Notes under the pieces: generated by a model
Database searches by the model: none
The model's input: only the letters and a program-made list of their open reading frames with translations
Told to the model about the DNA's origin: nothing
In this document: positions 1-9,999 of the stretch, one piece after another
How the letters are laid out: every line of letters begins with the position of its first letter
Numbering within the stretch: position 1 is the stretch's first letter
Program-made: the position numbers and the translations under genes
Source: Isoetes taiwanensis
Taxonomy: Eukaryota > Streptophyta > Lycopodiopsida > Isoetales > Isoetaceae
Reading direction: 5' to 3'
Length of the DNA stretch: 64,000 bases
Assembly (NCBI GenBank): GCA_021234155.1
Contig: JAJEKV010000041.1
Coordinates: forward strand, 9,505,018 to 9,569,017

Positions 1-396
1 TTAATTATCACAACCATTGAATCCAACACATTTAAATTAAAATCCCCCTTAAACCCCCTTTGGTTTGGGTGCATATTCACACCTGGGTGACGTGGGGGGG
101 CGAGAGCCCTTATAATTATATTTTGCACGTACAAAATCAACACCATATAGTATTTTGCTTCAAATCTTATAGTATTTTGCAAATCTTGTTATACAGTATA
201 GCAAATTTTGTACTTGCATACCCCAAAAACGAGGAATTTTACGTACGGTGTAGATTAAGGAATAAGGGGTGAATATGCCTATCCAACAGCTCTCGTTGCC
301 TGGAGTCACCCCCCGTGTGAATATGCACCCAAACCAAAGGGGGTTTAAGGGGGATTTTAATTTAAATGTGTTGGATCCAATGGTTGTGATAATTAA
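1..396. mobile_element. MITE with ~83-bp terminal inverted repeats
   Basis: The first ~83 bases recur almost perfectly in reverse complement at about 314-396. The arms start TTAATTATCACAACC and end GGTTGTGATAATTAA. The 230-bp centre is AT-rich and has no credible coding sequence. TTAA at both outer edges may be the target duplication (TTAA or TA), but the window starts exactly here, so the left flank cannot be seen. It abuts the LINE reading frame and has probably inserted into the LINE body. Confidence 0.8.
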
Positions 397-2492
397 TGTT
401 AATGGTAGTTGTGTGTTGGTTGTGTGTGTGTGAATACACTGAAGGTATGCACTGGAACAAACTCTCCAAGCAGAAATGTATGCTTCTTAAGTTGGACTTT
501 AGGAGGGCCTATGACACAATCAGCTGGCAATTTCTGGAGAAAGCCATGGAGCACATAGGACTCCCAAAAAAGGTTTATCAGAAAGTATATGGATTCAACA
601 TGACTGCCTCCTCATCTCTGATTATCAATGGTTCCCCTACTGAGCAGTTCCCTTGTAGAAGAGGGGTGAGGCAAGGCTGCCCTCTTGCCCCCTACCTATT
701 CCTGATAGTGGCTGAAGTTCTTACAAAGTTGGTGATGCATATGCAGTCCAAAGGTGATATTCATTGTCTGCAACTACCAGGGGAAGGAGGTATTTTTTCT
801 ATCATGCAATATGCTGACGATACTTTTGTTTTTTTGAGAGATGATGGAATAAGTCTACCCAATTTCTTAAATACAATGGAAAAATTTGGTAGCATGTCAG
901 GGGTTTTTTTGAATAAGAGCAAGTGTGCCATAATTATGGACTCCCAGGAAGCTGCTCTGCAAGGAATCAAGGTACTAAATAAGGATTCTGCTACTGTGAT
1001 ATTAGGTATCCCTTTGGCCTTGAATTCTACACTGAAAGGACTGTGGGAGCCAATTGTGACCAGAATTAAGAAAAAACTTGGGACATATACATCTTGCCTG
1101 TCCTTAGCTGGAAGAATACAGATTGCCAATGCTGTTATAGGGAGTACTCATGTTTACTTCTCTTCAGCTATCATTGGGGACAAAGCCTCATATGCCAAAA
1201 TAGAGACAGCTATCAGAAAGTTTATTTGGCAGGGCTCACATAAGATAGCATGGGATGACTTGACCAAATCTAAGAAGGATGGGGGACTCGGTTGCAAGGA
1301 CCTCTTTGTTCAGGCACAAGCTCTAGCAGCTAAAATGGTATGGAGAGCTATTCATAATAATTCTCCTTCCCCAGCTCAAAAACTGATTAGGTACTGGGTG
1401 CAAGAATCCTATCCTGTAGGCAGCCACACTTTGAAGCATCAGTTACCAGACTCTGCATACTTCCAGTTTAATCCCTGTCCAAACACTTCAAGTACCCTAA
1501 GGAGAATGTTTGAGGCCTGGAACTTAGCCTCTCTGTGCTATAGACCACCAGTGATTGATAGTAATTCTAAAGAGGTGAAATTTTTCTGGCATCCAGGTAT
1601 AGCAGATAGTGACATTAACTGTTTGGCATGTATTCATCCACAGAAATACATGCAATGGCATAAAATAGGTATCAGACAGATTGGGGACCTTTATGACGAT
1701 AATTCAGGATGGAAATCATGGGATGAAATAGCAAATTTAACTAAAGGTTCAAATCTGGACAAGGAGATATACAATGCAGTAATGGACAAAGTTGGGAATA
1801 TTGATGAACTGGTAGACAGATATAGTCAGTGGAACTTCAAAGGCAAGGAAATATATTCGGTGAAGGAAGTATATAAAGCTCTGATCCAACACAAACCTTC
1901 CAGAGCAGCCTCTCTCTGGAATTGCAGGCAAAAGGTTCTAGCAAAGGTATGTAGAAAGGGATGGAAGAGCTACACAGCAAATAAAGTAAGGACCTTTACC
2001 TGGCTTATATTGCATCAAGGACTGATGACCAATCAAAAGAAAGCCAAATTTGACTCATCTATATCAGGGAGATGTCTCATGGGATGTGGAAAGGAGGAAT
2101 CTTCTAATCATGTCTTCCAATGTGAGATCATTGATGAATTCTGGAACTGGACTGCCCAGATAAATAAAGGCAAGATTGGAGGGAATGGTCTCCTAGATTT
2201 TCTGAATACAGAGGACAGGGTTTTGAGCACAACAAGAGCACTTTTCTGCTGGGCAGTGTGGAAACACAGAAATAGAGTTACAATGGAACACAAGAATCCA
2301 AATATTATCTGGCTCAAGCAAATCTTCCTAGCTGAACTTGTGAACTCGGCAATTGCACATAGATTCTTAAAGGGGATGAACTATGATAAAGGCTGGACAG
2401 CCTTTGGTAGATTTCAAGGAGTCTATGATTTCTTTGTGCTTAATCTAACTACTGATGATGTTATTTTGCACAGATGCAATGAGGAGGCTTAA
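396..2492 (+). pseudogene. LINE ORF2 fragment: reverse transcriptase plus zf-RVT domain
   Basis: The 698-codon frame begins inside the RT domain. LKLDFRRAYDTISW is the first catalytic-aspartate motif. RRGVRQGCPLAPYLF follows, then the catalytic YADD at about 811-822. The C-terminal part matches the RT zinc-binding domain of plant LINEs, with KVRTFTWLILHQGL followed by the cysteine/histidine set CLMGCGKEESSNHVFQC at about 2070-2125. The protein would reverse-transcribe LINE RNA at a nicked target. The reading frame is open for 2 kb, so decay is modest, but the N-terminal endonuclease is missing. The ATG at 396 lies at the MITE junction and is not the true start. Confidence 0.85.
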
Positions 2493-3071
2493 TAGATATG
2501 GAGCCCAGGATCGAGGTATGGGGGTTGCTGAGGACTCGGACACTGAGGAGTCTAATCTTCCCGGGATTGAAGAAGAGAAAATTTTCATCCAGCTGAAACA
2601 AGAAATGATTCATGCAAAAGCATTGAAGAAGATTCTGAAGAGAACAGAAGCCTGGAGACATAACAATCTCAGGCCTTTTTTCATGAATTTATTCCATAAG
2701 TGGCAGCAGATGCGGGAGGCCCATGTTCTCCTTCTTTTGGATTTCACTAACTATCCGGTTGCCAAACTGGACCTGTACCTGAATATCCTTGGCAGACGAA
2801 GAGTACAGGATCTTACCATGCAAGATCTGATTGATGCACAATAGGAAGCATCAAAACACTTATGAACATAAAGCTTTGAGTATCTGATAAGTTAATGTAT
2901 GTAATAGGTAACAGACCTTAGTCTGCTAACAGGCATTAGTCTGGTTTTCTTAACACATCTCCAAACCTTTGGAATGTGTATTTTTGGCATTATGCCTACC
3001 AGTATACCTCTGATGGTATACAATATCACTATGTAAGTTTCTAGTATGAATACAAAACCCACCTTACCTCC

Positions 3072-3101
<30 letters not shown>
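397..3101 (+). mobile_element. LINE (L1-like), 3' portion with poly-A tail
   Basis: A non-LTR retrotransposon body ends in an A-run at about 3073-3101. It contains a reverse-transcriptase ORF and a 3' UTR of about 250-580 bp, depending on which ORF is taken as the last. The endonuclease half of ORF2 is absent here, either because of 5' truncation or because the MITE at 1-396 split the element and the rest lies outside the window. No target duplication can be tested because the left end is not visible. Confidence 0.8.
2455..2844 (+). CDS. Small ORF overlapping the LINE ORF2 end
   Basis: A 129-codon ORF overlaps the end of the RT ORF in another frame and stops 230 bp before the poly-A. It is acidic in its first third and helical in its last third (repeated L, K and R). 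I recognise no domain. It may be a shifted C-terminal extension of ORF2 or chance. Its position inside the LINE argues against a host gene. Confidence 0.25.
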   Translation: MMLFCTDAMRRLNRYGAQDRGMGVAEDSDTEESNLPGIEEEKIFIQLKQEMIHAKALKKILKRTEAWRHNNLRPFFMNLFHKWQQMREAHVLLLLDFTNYPVAKLDLYLNILGRRRVQDLTMQDLIDAQ

Positions 3102-3103
<2 letters not shown>

Positions 3104-3955
3104 TGCTGGGTCAGACATGTTATGCTATTCAATGGGAATAGTAACATCGAAAAGAAAGAGAGAGCATATTCAATCAATGGTCAATATGACATTAGATGAT
3201 TCATAAGGTGAAACATAAGACCATTGGTTAAATATATGACCCGACCATTGAGTTAAATATTGATTTAGAAGTATGAACGGTGGAGGGAAATTAGCTATGA
3301 ATTTAGAAAGATGATCCACAGATAAGCACTGAACTGCTACAGCGATGGGAGCTGCAAAGCGGCCGGATCTGCACCATTCGGTGAGGTCTGGCCCTATAAA
3401 TGAATATGAAAAAGGAGAGCAGTGTGTGCCGGAGATGTACTCGAAGATGTTGTAATACTATGCTTGTGTTCTCGGGGGTAAACTTCGATATCTAAGCTAA
3501 GGCATATGAATAGTGATTTATTCCAATGGTTATAGTATGATTTCATTTGCTATACTATTGTATTGAGAAGGTCTAGTTAGTCATTAGCTAAGGTAAAGTT
3601 AGTTGATTGAACCATTGATTTCTCTTCAGGGTTCAGGGGTGATCCAAATTTCTATTCATGAATCAAATTTTTTGAGCTCTGTCATCTCTGTTTTTGAAAA
3701 CGTTTATTATTATGCTCTCCTATTTTTAATCCTTGAATTTCCTTCCTGTCGGATCACTCATCTGTCTGATGTGAAGGGTTCATTATTTCTTCGAATCCTT
3801 GTGTTCTCAACTTCTTTTACCTTCCAATGAGTACTGCAAAAGTTTTGGACGTTTTTTCCGAGTCCTTTCAGAACTTGAACGGCATGTGCATTACACAATG
3901 AAAAAGGCGCTCACATCCCCTGGAAAATCCCCCATTGAGGAACCGGGGGACTCGA
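3102..3955. other. Intergenic, no gene seen
   Basis: AT-rich DNA follows the LINE tail. Short ORFs near 3603-3830 show no protein-like composition. I see no repeats beyond simple runs. Confidence 0.5.
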
Positions 3956-4380
3956 GAGAAATGGGTTATTTTCTTTGCAATAGAGAATTCTTGAACAAAA
4001 GGGTATATCGTATGGGGGGAGATTAGTAGAAATGGGGGATTATTGTACAGAAAGGGCATATCCGAATGGGGAATTAATAGAAATAGGGGATTACAAATGC
4101 ACATTGGGGTATTTTGAAGAAAGGGGGATTGAGTCAAAAGGGAATTTGCTAACGGTTTGGGATAATTTCAAGAAAAGGGGACTGGTTCAAAAAGGGAATT
4201 TGCAAATGGACTGGGGTATTTTTAAGAAAGGGGGATTGGTTCAAAAGCGAATTTGCAAATGGATTGGAGTATCTCCAAATAAAAGAGGATTGAATGAAAG
4301 GGGAATTACCAAACAAACAGAGAATTGCAATAAATACCAGGGTATTTTCAAGGAAAAGGGTATTTTCAATTAAAAATAAT
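3956..4380. repeat. Degenerate G-rich minisatellite, ~55-60-bp period
   Basis: Imperfect units built on AAGAAAGGGGGATTGGTTCA and GGGAATTTGCAAATGGA repeat about five to six times, for example near 4107, 4162 and 4217. GGGGTATT sits between units. The long ORF across it (4032-4373) is a by-product of the repeat. A similar GGGGGATT/GGGTATT composition recurs at 43330-43690. Confidence 0.7.
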
Positions 4381-5174
4381 TTCAAAATACAAGTGGTCGG
4401 ATCAGCTCATATACAAGTTGGTGGAACCATATGACTTGTGGGTGGTTTTTATTTATGGTATGCCTAGCCTGTCACTTCGCACAATCAGAGATAAAGGTTT
4501 CGTATTCATGATGTATCTATTGCCCTGGATATTATTTTCATTGGGTGCGAGTAATGCATGCACTTGGAGAGGGTCGAAATTCCTTATGTGGCAGACATGC
4601 AATTTGTGAGTACTAAGGCAATTTGTGGAAAATATTTGGCATAGGAGGTTTCTAGGAACTTTGGCCCATTAATTGGAAACATTGGCTATGCCTGGTCATT
4701 CAAGCTAAGATTTTGATCTATTCTGTTTCTTAATGGGGTCATTTGCAGCAGGGCAAATGGAGGAACAATTGTCATTGTAGGATCATGGACGATACTTGAC
4801 ATGCACTTGTATCGGACAAACAAAAAGTGCAATAGGAGATATAATCTTGCGTATACCGGGCGAACAAAAGGTGCATTTTGTGTGTGCAGGAGGAACTCCA
4901 AAAGCACGTATAACAATGAAAATACATGTAGCCGAGAAACATATGGAAGCAATGGGGTGTGCTGAGGTTCTCTGTGAAAGGGTAACGGTTGGGCACTGGA
5001 GTCAGTTAATTTTACAAAAGCAATATTAACAATACAAAGTCGTTCCTGGAAAATATTGTGAATTTCCTTTAGAAATACTGACTTGTGCAAAAGAAATTAT
5101 GGTCTACATGAACTTGGCAAGGTGTTGTAGGATGGAAGACATCTTAGATATGGTCTTGCACATGCTGATGCCGG
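4381..5174. other. Intergenic, no gene seen
   Basis: Only short overlapping ORFs occur on both strands near 4686-5090. They have no motif and no supporting splice or start context. Nothing is assignable. Confidence 0.4.
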
Positions 5175-5206
5175 GCGAGCCTGTTTATTTGCCATAACAG
5201 GCTCGC
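5175..5206. repeat. Perfect 11-bp-arm hairpin
   Basis: GCGAGCCTGTT and AACAGGCTCGC flank a 10-base loop. It lies immediately left of the small inverted-repeat element and may be part of the same structure. Confidence 0.7.
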
Positions 5207-5214
5207 AAGGGGGA

Positions 5215-5506
5215 TTAACCCCCTTAACCGGCAGGCAAGCTGCCTCACCCGAAGCTGCTGCACCCATAGCTGCCCATATCGTTTATCAGCTCACCTGAAG
5301 CTGCACCCATAGCTCCCCAGATCGTTTATCAGCTCCCCAGATCATTTATTGCAGGCTCAGCATCGCCCATACCTAGGTTATCAGTTCCCAGCCTGGATTA
5401 TCAGCATCCGAGGCTAAATCTTGGGCTCAGCTGATGCATCCGGGGCTCCCAGGCTCACACTGCTGATTGTTATGCTCTATAACTACTGCCGGTTAAGGGA
5501 GGTTAA
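5215..5506. mobile_element. Small TIR element (MITE-like), ~290 bp
   Basis: The left arm TTAACCCCCTTAACCGGCAG (5215-5234) is mirrored by CTGCCGGTTAAGGGAGGTTAA (5486-5506). The TTAA ends may be the target duplication. The interior holds short direct repeats of GCTGCACCCATAGCT and CAGATCGTTTATCAGCTC (5255-5345). There is no ORF. Confidence 0.6.
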
Positions 5507-5646
5507 TACATGAAAGTTTTTTTTTTTTTAAATGAAAAGTCCAAAGAAACAGGGCATCTTGTGGAGACAAGGGACGAAAAATGCAATGGTTTCACAGAAA
5601 ATGAGTTTTAGGGCAAGCAACGACAAGCGTGGTATCGGAACCCTAA

Positions 5647-6285
5647 ATGCAAATAGTGGAGAATCTGGGCCGGATGGCGATAGTGGGAAATTTCGCCCTT
5701 CTGGATCATGATGACAAAGATAGGGCCAGAGCAGAGTTAGTTACGGCCTGGCCATGGCAAAAAAAAAGGCAACAAAAAAGTCAGGCAGACATGAAAAAGG
5801 TAAGCATTCTGCTCCCGGAAATTCATTCTGGAAAGTTCGATCTATTTGGCCCTTTGTATTTATATTTGACATCCGTCATTGGCTCAAAGCTGAGTCCGCC
5901 TGTTACATCTGCAATGGGAAAGACAGAAGGAGCTCAAAACAAGGGTAATACCAGAGCCAAGCTATTGGATCTAATTGATAGAGCTGGTCTGGACCTTAAG
6001 GCTTTATGCAGAATCGAAGGGGAGTCTATTACCCAGCCATCTAAGCAATTTCTTGAGAAAATCGTGAGCAGGTACAACTTAGAGCCTCCTGCATCAATGG
6101 CTGCACCAAGTAGGCCGACTGGAATGAAGAAATTCTTGGCTAAAAATGTGGAGAGGCCTACCATGATGGCACCATGCCCTAGCATTACCAGCCTGGCTGA
6201 TTCACCAGAACCAGAGGAGAAAAATGAGGACAACAATGCATCTGATGAGGAGACTGAACACATCCAGCCTAACCAGGTTCTGTAG
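5647..6285 (+). CDS. Unrecognised 212-aa ORF, possibly a retroelement gag/ORF1 remnant
   Basis: The ORF starts at an ATG and ends 46 bp before the chromovirus insertion. The N-terminal third is basic with a KKRQQKSQ patch. The middle is helical (AKLLDLIDRAGLDLKALCR). The last 40 residues are acidic (SPEPEEKNEDNNASDEETE). I recognise no domain. TGGTATCGGAACC at about 5631-5643, just upstream, resembles a retrotransposon primer-binding site (TGGTATCAGAGC), so this may be the 5' part of an unrelated LTR element's gag, but no LTR is visible. A host gene 3' exon is the alternative. Confidence 0.35.
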   Translation: MQIVENLGRMAIVGNFALLDHDDKDRARAELVTAWPWQKKRQQKSQADMKKVSILLPEIHSGKFDLFGPLYLYLTSVIGSKLSPPVTSAMGKTEGAQNKGNTRAKLLDLIDRAGLDLKALCRIEGESITQPSKQFLEKIVSRYNLEPPASMAAPSRPTGMKKFLAKNVERPTMMAPCPSITSLADSPEPEEKNEDNNASDEETEHIQPNQVL

Positions 6286-6331
6286 CAAGATTTTTTCTAA
6301 AATGGATACTGGAGTTCTTAACCTCAGTGGT

Positions 6332-7957
6332 TGTGACGTTCCAAGTATTTATACGGTATACGTATAAATACTGACACGTCACCCAGTGAAAGTACGCCAC
6401 CATGGGGTATGGTAATCTAGGGGGTTGACCCAAAAAAGGGATTTAATTAGCTATGCTAATTAAATTATAAAGGATAATAATCTAGAATTAAGGAATTAAT
6501 ATCTAAACACATTTATTAAGTCAACTAATGGATTGGGAAGGCGCCACCTAGCCAAACCCGATTGGTCAGCATGGGGGATGCTAAATTGAGCCACCAAGGG
6601 GAATCACCACACCCATCTTACCCAAAAATCGACCCAGCAGAGCGCCCAAGGAGCAGTTGAGCGCCCAAGGACTGTTGCTGACCCCCCAAATCGCTGAACA
6701 ACCACTAGCTGTCGCTGCCACCCTAGTTACAACAATATGGAAGCACCCCACGATAATGGTTCCAGCCGAAACACGGGTTAGTAGTAGTTTAGCTTGTGAC
6801 TTGTAGGATAATACTTCAGTACTCCTTTCTGATTGCCTTTGTTGAGATTAACCCTTCTGTGGTAAGTAGGATTACATTTCAATTATGAATGGTGCTCTGT
6901 TAAGGAATGATCGATGTATCTATGAAGTATTTCGGTAGCTTCCATTAAACAGGGGTTTAAAGGGGGGGTAGAGACCTCTGAGCTCATGTATGATAGTATG
7001 TTCCTAGAAAGAGCCCTGTAATATTCCTAGTAGATGCGGCCTGTGTACAAGAGACCACCGGGTCGTAGACGCTATGGTATGGCTTAGCACCAGAGAAGGG
7101 ACGCAGTGGTGAAGTGGGGGTGGGGTCTTGCACGAACATAAAAGGCTCCTGAGAGTCCTACAGTGGGCTAGGCCTGATAGCCGGTCACGTAGAGGACCGG
7201 GTATGGGTCTGACACTCCCTGGGTGTAGAGGTATGACCCGTATGGGGCACCTTGCACTTTGAGTAGATTTAGGGTGAGTAAGTCGGGTATGGATGCGGGG
7301 GTCGCTGATGCGGCACGTATTCTCTAGCTCACCCATGGAACCACTGTGATCCTGGAAGGGGACGCTTCCCTGACCTGCCCCATCGGACCGGGGCGTCATG
7401 AACCCTGGAGTAGGCTCAAAGGGTGATACCTTGAGTCTGCGTCTCCGGAAGGCTATAGCGAAGCCATAGCGTGGATCGACCCATCTGCAAAGTGTGCACA
7501 GGAGGGGCGGATGGAGTGGACAACCCTAACCGACGTTCTATGCCAGCCAACGCCAGGTTATACCTCTGTCTGCTGATCTCTTGAGACTGAGTCGTCAGTC
7601 CATTCTCACAGGAGTCTGAACCGGGGTAGAACCTGGGGTTTGGGGTGTTTCCTAGGTTTAGATGCATATTCTTTGCCGTTGGTACTTGGATGGATGCGCC
7701 ACCCTTCGTGGTGGTTATTTATATATATATATATATGATTTATGCTGTGTGCTAACCTTGTATTCATGCTTCTGCGACTTAGGAGTCCCATTGAAGGCGT
7801 GGGCCGAATGACCCCTCTGTGTCCTTCACTCGGGCATCTTTTATAGATGGTCCGGGATAGACGGAGGGCCCTGTTCATGGCGAGATGGTCGCCATGGAAG
7901 GGGAAAGTCCCCGTATGTATACGGCCCGGGTGTCTCATATATTCATGGAGCGTCACA
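6332..7957 (+). repeat. 5' LTR of the chromovirus
   Basis: 1,626 bp, TG...CA ends, matched along its length by 39232-40844. It contains a terminal hairpin (6345-6371) and a TA microsatellite (about 7718-7736). ORFs on its minus strand (7004-7956) recur in the 3' LTR and are antisense to it, so I do not call them genes. The LTR supplies promoter and polyadenylation functions for the element, though no TATA or poly-A signal stands out enough to mark. Confidence 0.95.
6345..6371. promoter_or_regulatory. LTR-terminal hairpin
   Basis: GTATTTATACG and CGTATAAATAC are perfect 11-bp arms around GTATA, 13 bp inside the LTR start. It is conserved in the 3' LTR at 39245-39271. Its role is unknown; it could be an integrase or host-factor recognition structure. 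Confidence 0.6.
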
Positions 7958-7958
7958 G

Positions 7959-7970
7959 TGGTATCAGAGC
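7959..7970 (+). promoter_or_regulatory. Primer-binding site (initiator Met tRNA)
   Basis: TGGTATCAGAGC begins one base after the 5' LTR. This is the standard plant LTR-retrotransposon primer site complementary to the 3' end of initiator tRNA-Met, used to prime minus-strand DNA synthesis. Confidence 0.92.
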
Positions 7971-8257
7971 CGTGATCGATTGCTCGAAATCATAGCCCTG
8001 ACCAAACCCTAACTCGTTAGTTCGGTAGTTAGGTGGAAGTTAAGCTAGTGGGATTGCTTAGCTCTTTGATGTTTGGTTCTGTGCTAGGTTGATGTAGTAG
8101 GGTGTAAGTCTTAATAAGTTTAGGGCAACTGGAGGCCCCAAGTTTGGAGGGGCTAGAAATTTTTGTAGGTAGTTTAGATGAAGGAGAAAGTGGTTCCATT
8201 GGATCGGGCGTACCCCAAATACCCTAGGACAATCGTCGCTGGCGGAAAAATGGTCAC

Positions 8258-8466
8258 GGAAAGGCCTGAAAGTCAACTCGGGCGCCGCTTGATTATTGTC
8301 GCCTTGCAGTCGCGGTGGGAGAGCGTAAAATGCTGTCGGCGCCCGACCGTACCCTCGCGTCAATTTCGGGTCCGAAAGTCAACCCGGGCGCCGCTTGCTT
8401 TTCGTCGACCCCCAGTTGCGGTAGGAGCGCGTAGAATGCCGTCGGTGCCCGACCGTATTTTCGCGC
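8258..8466 (+). repeat. Two-copy ~108-bp tandem repeat in the 5' leader
   Basis: GAAAGTCAAC(T/C)CGGGCGCCGCTTG begins near 8267 and again near 8375. Each is followed by GTCG...GCGGT(G/A)GGAG(A/C)GCGTA and GCCCGACCGTA. The copies have diverged. It lies between the primer site and X1, where packaging or translation-control elements would be expected. Confidence 0.75.
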
Positions 8467-8765
8467 GTATTTCTGCCGTATAATGTTTTTTTTTTTTTTA
8501 AATAAAAATAAAAACAAGAAAACTTTTAAAATTTTAAAAGCTAGGGCCCGTTAACTTTTCTTTTACTTCCTCCTTGCCTTAAAGCACCTTCGCCCGCTAG
8601 ATCCAACGCCCGCCATAGCCGCCGGACCTGACCCTGTTTCTCCACCTTGTTCTTCGCTACCCTTAGCGCCTTCACTACCGCCTTCTCTGACCCTAGCGCC
8701 TTTCTTATCGTCGCCTTAACCACCAGCGCCTCCTTTCCGCCGTCTGTCGACCCCAGCGCCATAGT

Positions 8766-9362
8766 ATGGCCAACACCAAGAGCACCGTGGACCCCACTAC
8801 CCTTACTATAGCGGAGATTTATGCTTTGATCGCCCGACATATGGCTACTGACCCTGCCTTCATTGATATACTTTTGGACGAGTTGGTAAACCGATTTGAG
8901 AACAATGATAGGATCCCCTATCCCATTTACCATTACTCGGAGCCGTTTTTGGTCAGGCTTAATCTCCGACAGCTTCCTTACACCATGGCCGAGCAACCTG
9001 ACTTGGTCATGATGTTGATTAAGTTCTACCCTCCCGAATGTGAAGGACACACCGAGGAGGAGGAGGAGGACATAAGGAAAGAGGCCGACCGTATCAGAAA
9101 CTTGGCCAGGGAGGATGACCACAGAGAGATAGAACGAGCCGATACAGCGGCTCGAGGTAGGGAGTACCGGTACCTGGGGGATGGAGTCGCCGTCATAGAT
9201 GGCAGGGCTATCGAGATTCCCCCATACCAATGGCATGAAGCTTCCCAGAGCTTCAAGGCAAAAGTATGCTGGTGGGGTGCAAAAGCAGGCGTCCGGACAC
9301 ATGCTGACAGCACTCATATAGCACCCCATATGGCAGCTTGTTTAAGGTGTTACTGGTACTAG
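8766..9362 (+). CDS. X1: retrotransposon-borne ORF upstream of gag, unknown function
   Basis: A 198-aa ORF starts at an ATG in good context (ATAGTATGGCC). It is the first ORF after the leader. The N-terminal half is helical (EIYALIARHMATDPAF, ILLDELVNRFE). An acidic stretch EGHTEEEEEDIRKE leads into a charged helix rich in R, E and D. I recognise no domain. Its frame is the same as the H3-like ORF that starts about 100 bp later, with stops between, so the two may once have been one protein or spliced exons. Its GC-richer composition matches the other extra ORFs, suggesting they belong to the original retrotransposon. Confidence 0.6.
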   Translation: MANTKSTVDPTTLTIAEIYALIARHMATDPAFIDILLDELVNRFENNDRIPYPIYHYSEPFLVRLNLRQLPYTMAEQPDLVMMLIKFYPPECEGHTEEEEEDIRKEADRIRNLAREDDHREIERADTAARGREYRYLGDGVAVIDGRAIEIPPYQWHEASQSFKAKVCWWGAKAGVRTHADSTHIAPHMAACLRCYWY

Positions 9363-9689
9363 CACACGGTAATTAGGTAATCAATAGAAATATGTAACAA
9401 CTCCAATTAATAACAAGTGGAATACTATGATAGAATAGTACATCCAGGGTGCTGATCTAAGTGCTGGGGCCGCGTTTTTTTGATACCCACTAGCATACTT
9501 TTGCCCTTCACGTGGGGAGAGATCCCTGACATCAACATAGATTATTTAACGACGATTCAGATAGATATGAACCAGCGGCCCGATCCAGGGATAGGTTCTA
9601 TACGTACAAAATTAAAATTCCTGACGTATAAAGTCAAAAAATACGTATTTTTTAATAAAATACGTATTTAACGTATAAAAACCTCGCCG

Positions 9690-9965
9690 TGGGAAAAAAA
9701 TTTCACAGACGCCGAAGCTTAGCCAAAGCGTCTGTGAAAAAACTTCGGCGACTGCCAAATACAAATTCTATACCCGCAAAGTACAAGTCGACTTTTCAGC
9801 GACGCTGAAAACTTCAGTTCAGCGTCGCTGAAAGTTTTTCAGCAGACGCTTTGAAACTATTTCGTCAGCTGGAAACCCGGCGGATGTTCACAGTCTGCTG
9901 GTTTTCACGTTTTGTCGTCTGTGAAAAAGTTTTCATCTGTGACGCTGAAGTTTTCGCGTCTGTGA
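9690..9965. repeat. hAT left sub-terminal repeat cluster
   Basis: Repeated GCGTCTGTGAAA, CAGCGTCGCTGAAA and CAGACGC words occur in both orientations. Such sub-terminal clusters are the usual transposase-binding sites of hAT elements. The partner cluster is at 14650-14950. Confidence 0.7.
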
Positions 9966-9999
9966 AATTTTTATATATTCGCGGTAGCCCAGCGGATTC

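Noticed and set aside
4032-4373. 113-aa ORF with repeated KGNL/KRGLVQ words
   Set aside because: It is the translation of the degenerate minisatellite at 3956-4380.
5631-5643. TGGTATCGGAACC as a second retrotransposon primer site
   Set aside because: It resembles the iMet site but mismatches it and no LTR is visible upstream, so I mention it only as a hint for the ORF at 5647-6285.
6345-6371. LTR hairpin as another member of the GGTATAAATTTATACC palindrome family
   Set aside because: It shares only GTATAAAT-like AT-rich words, has a loop instead of a continuous palindrome and belongs to an unrelated element.
7004-7956. Minus-strand ORFs across the LTR (also 39909-40843)
   Set aside because: They recur in both LTRs, have no domain and run antisense to the retrotransposon; best explained as open frames in a GC-rich LTR.
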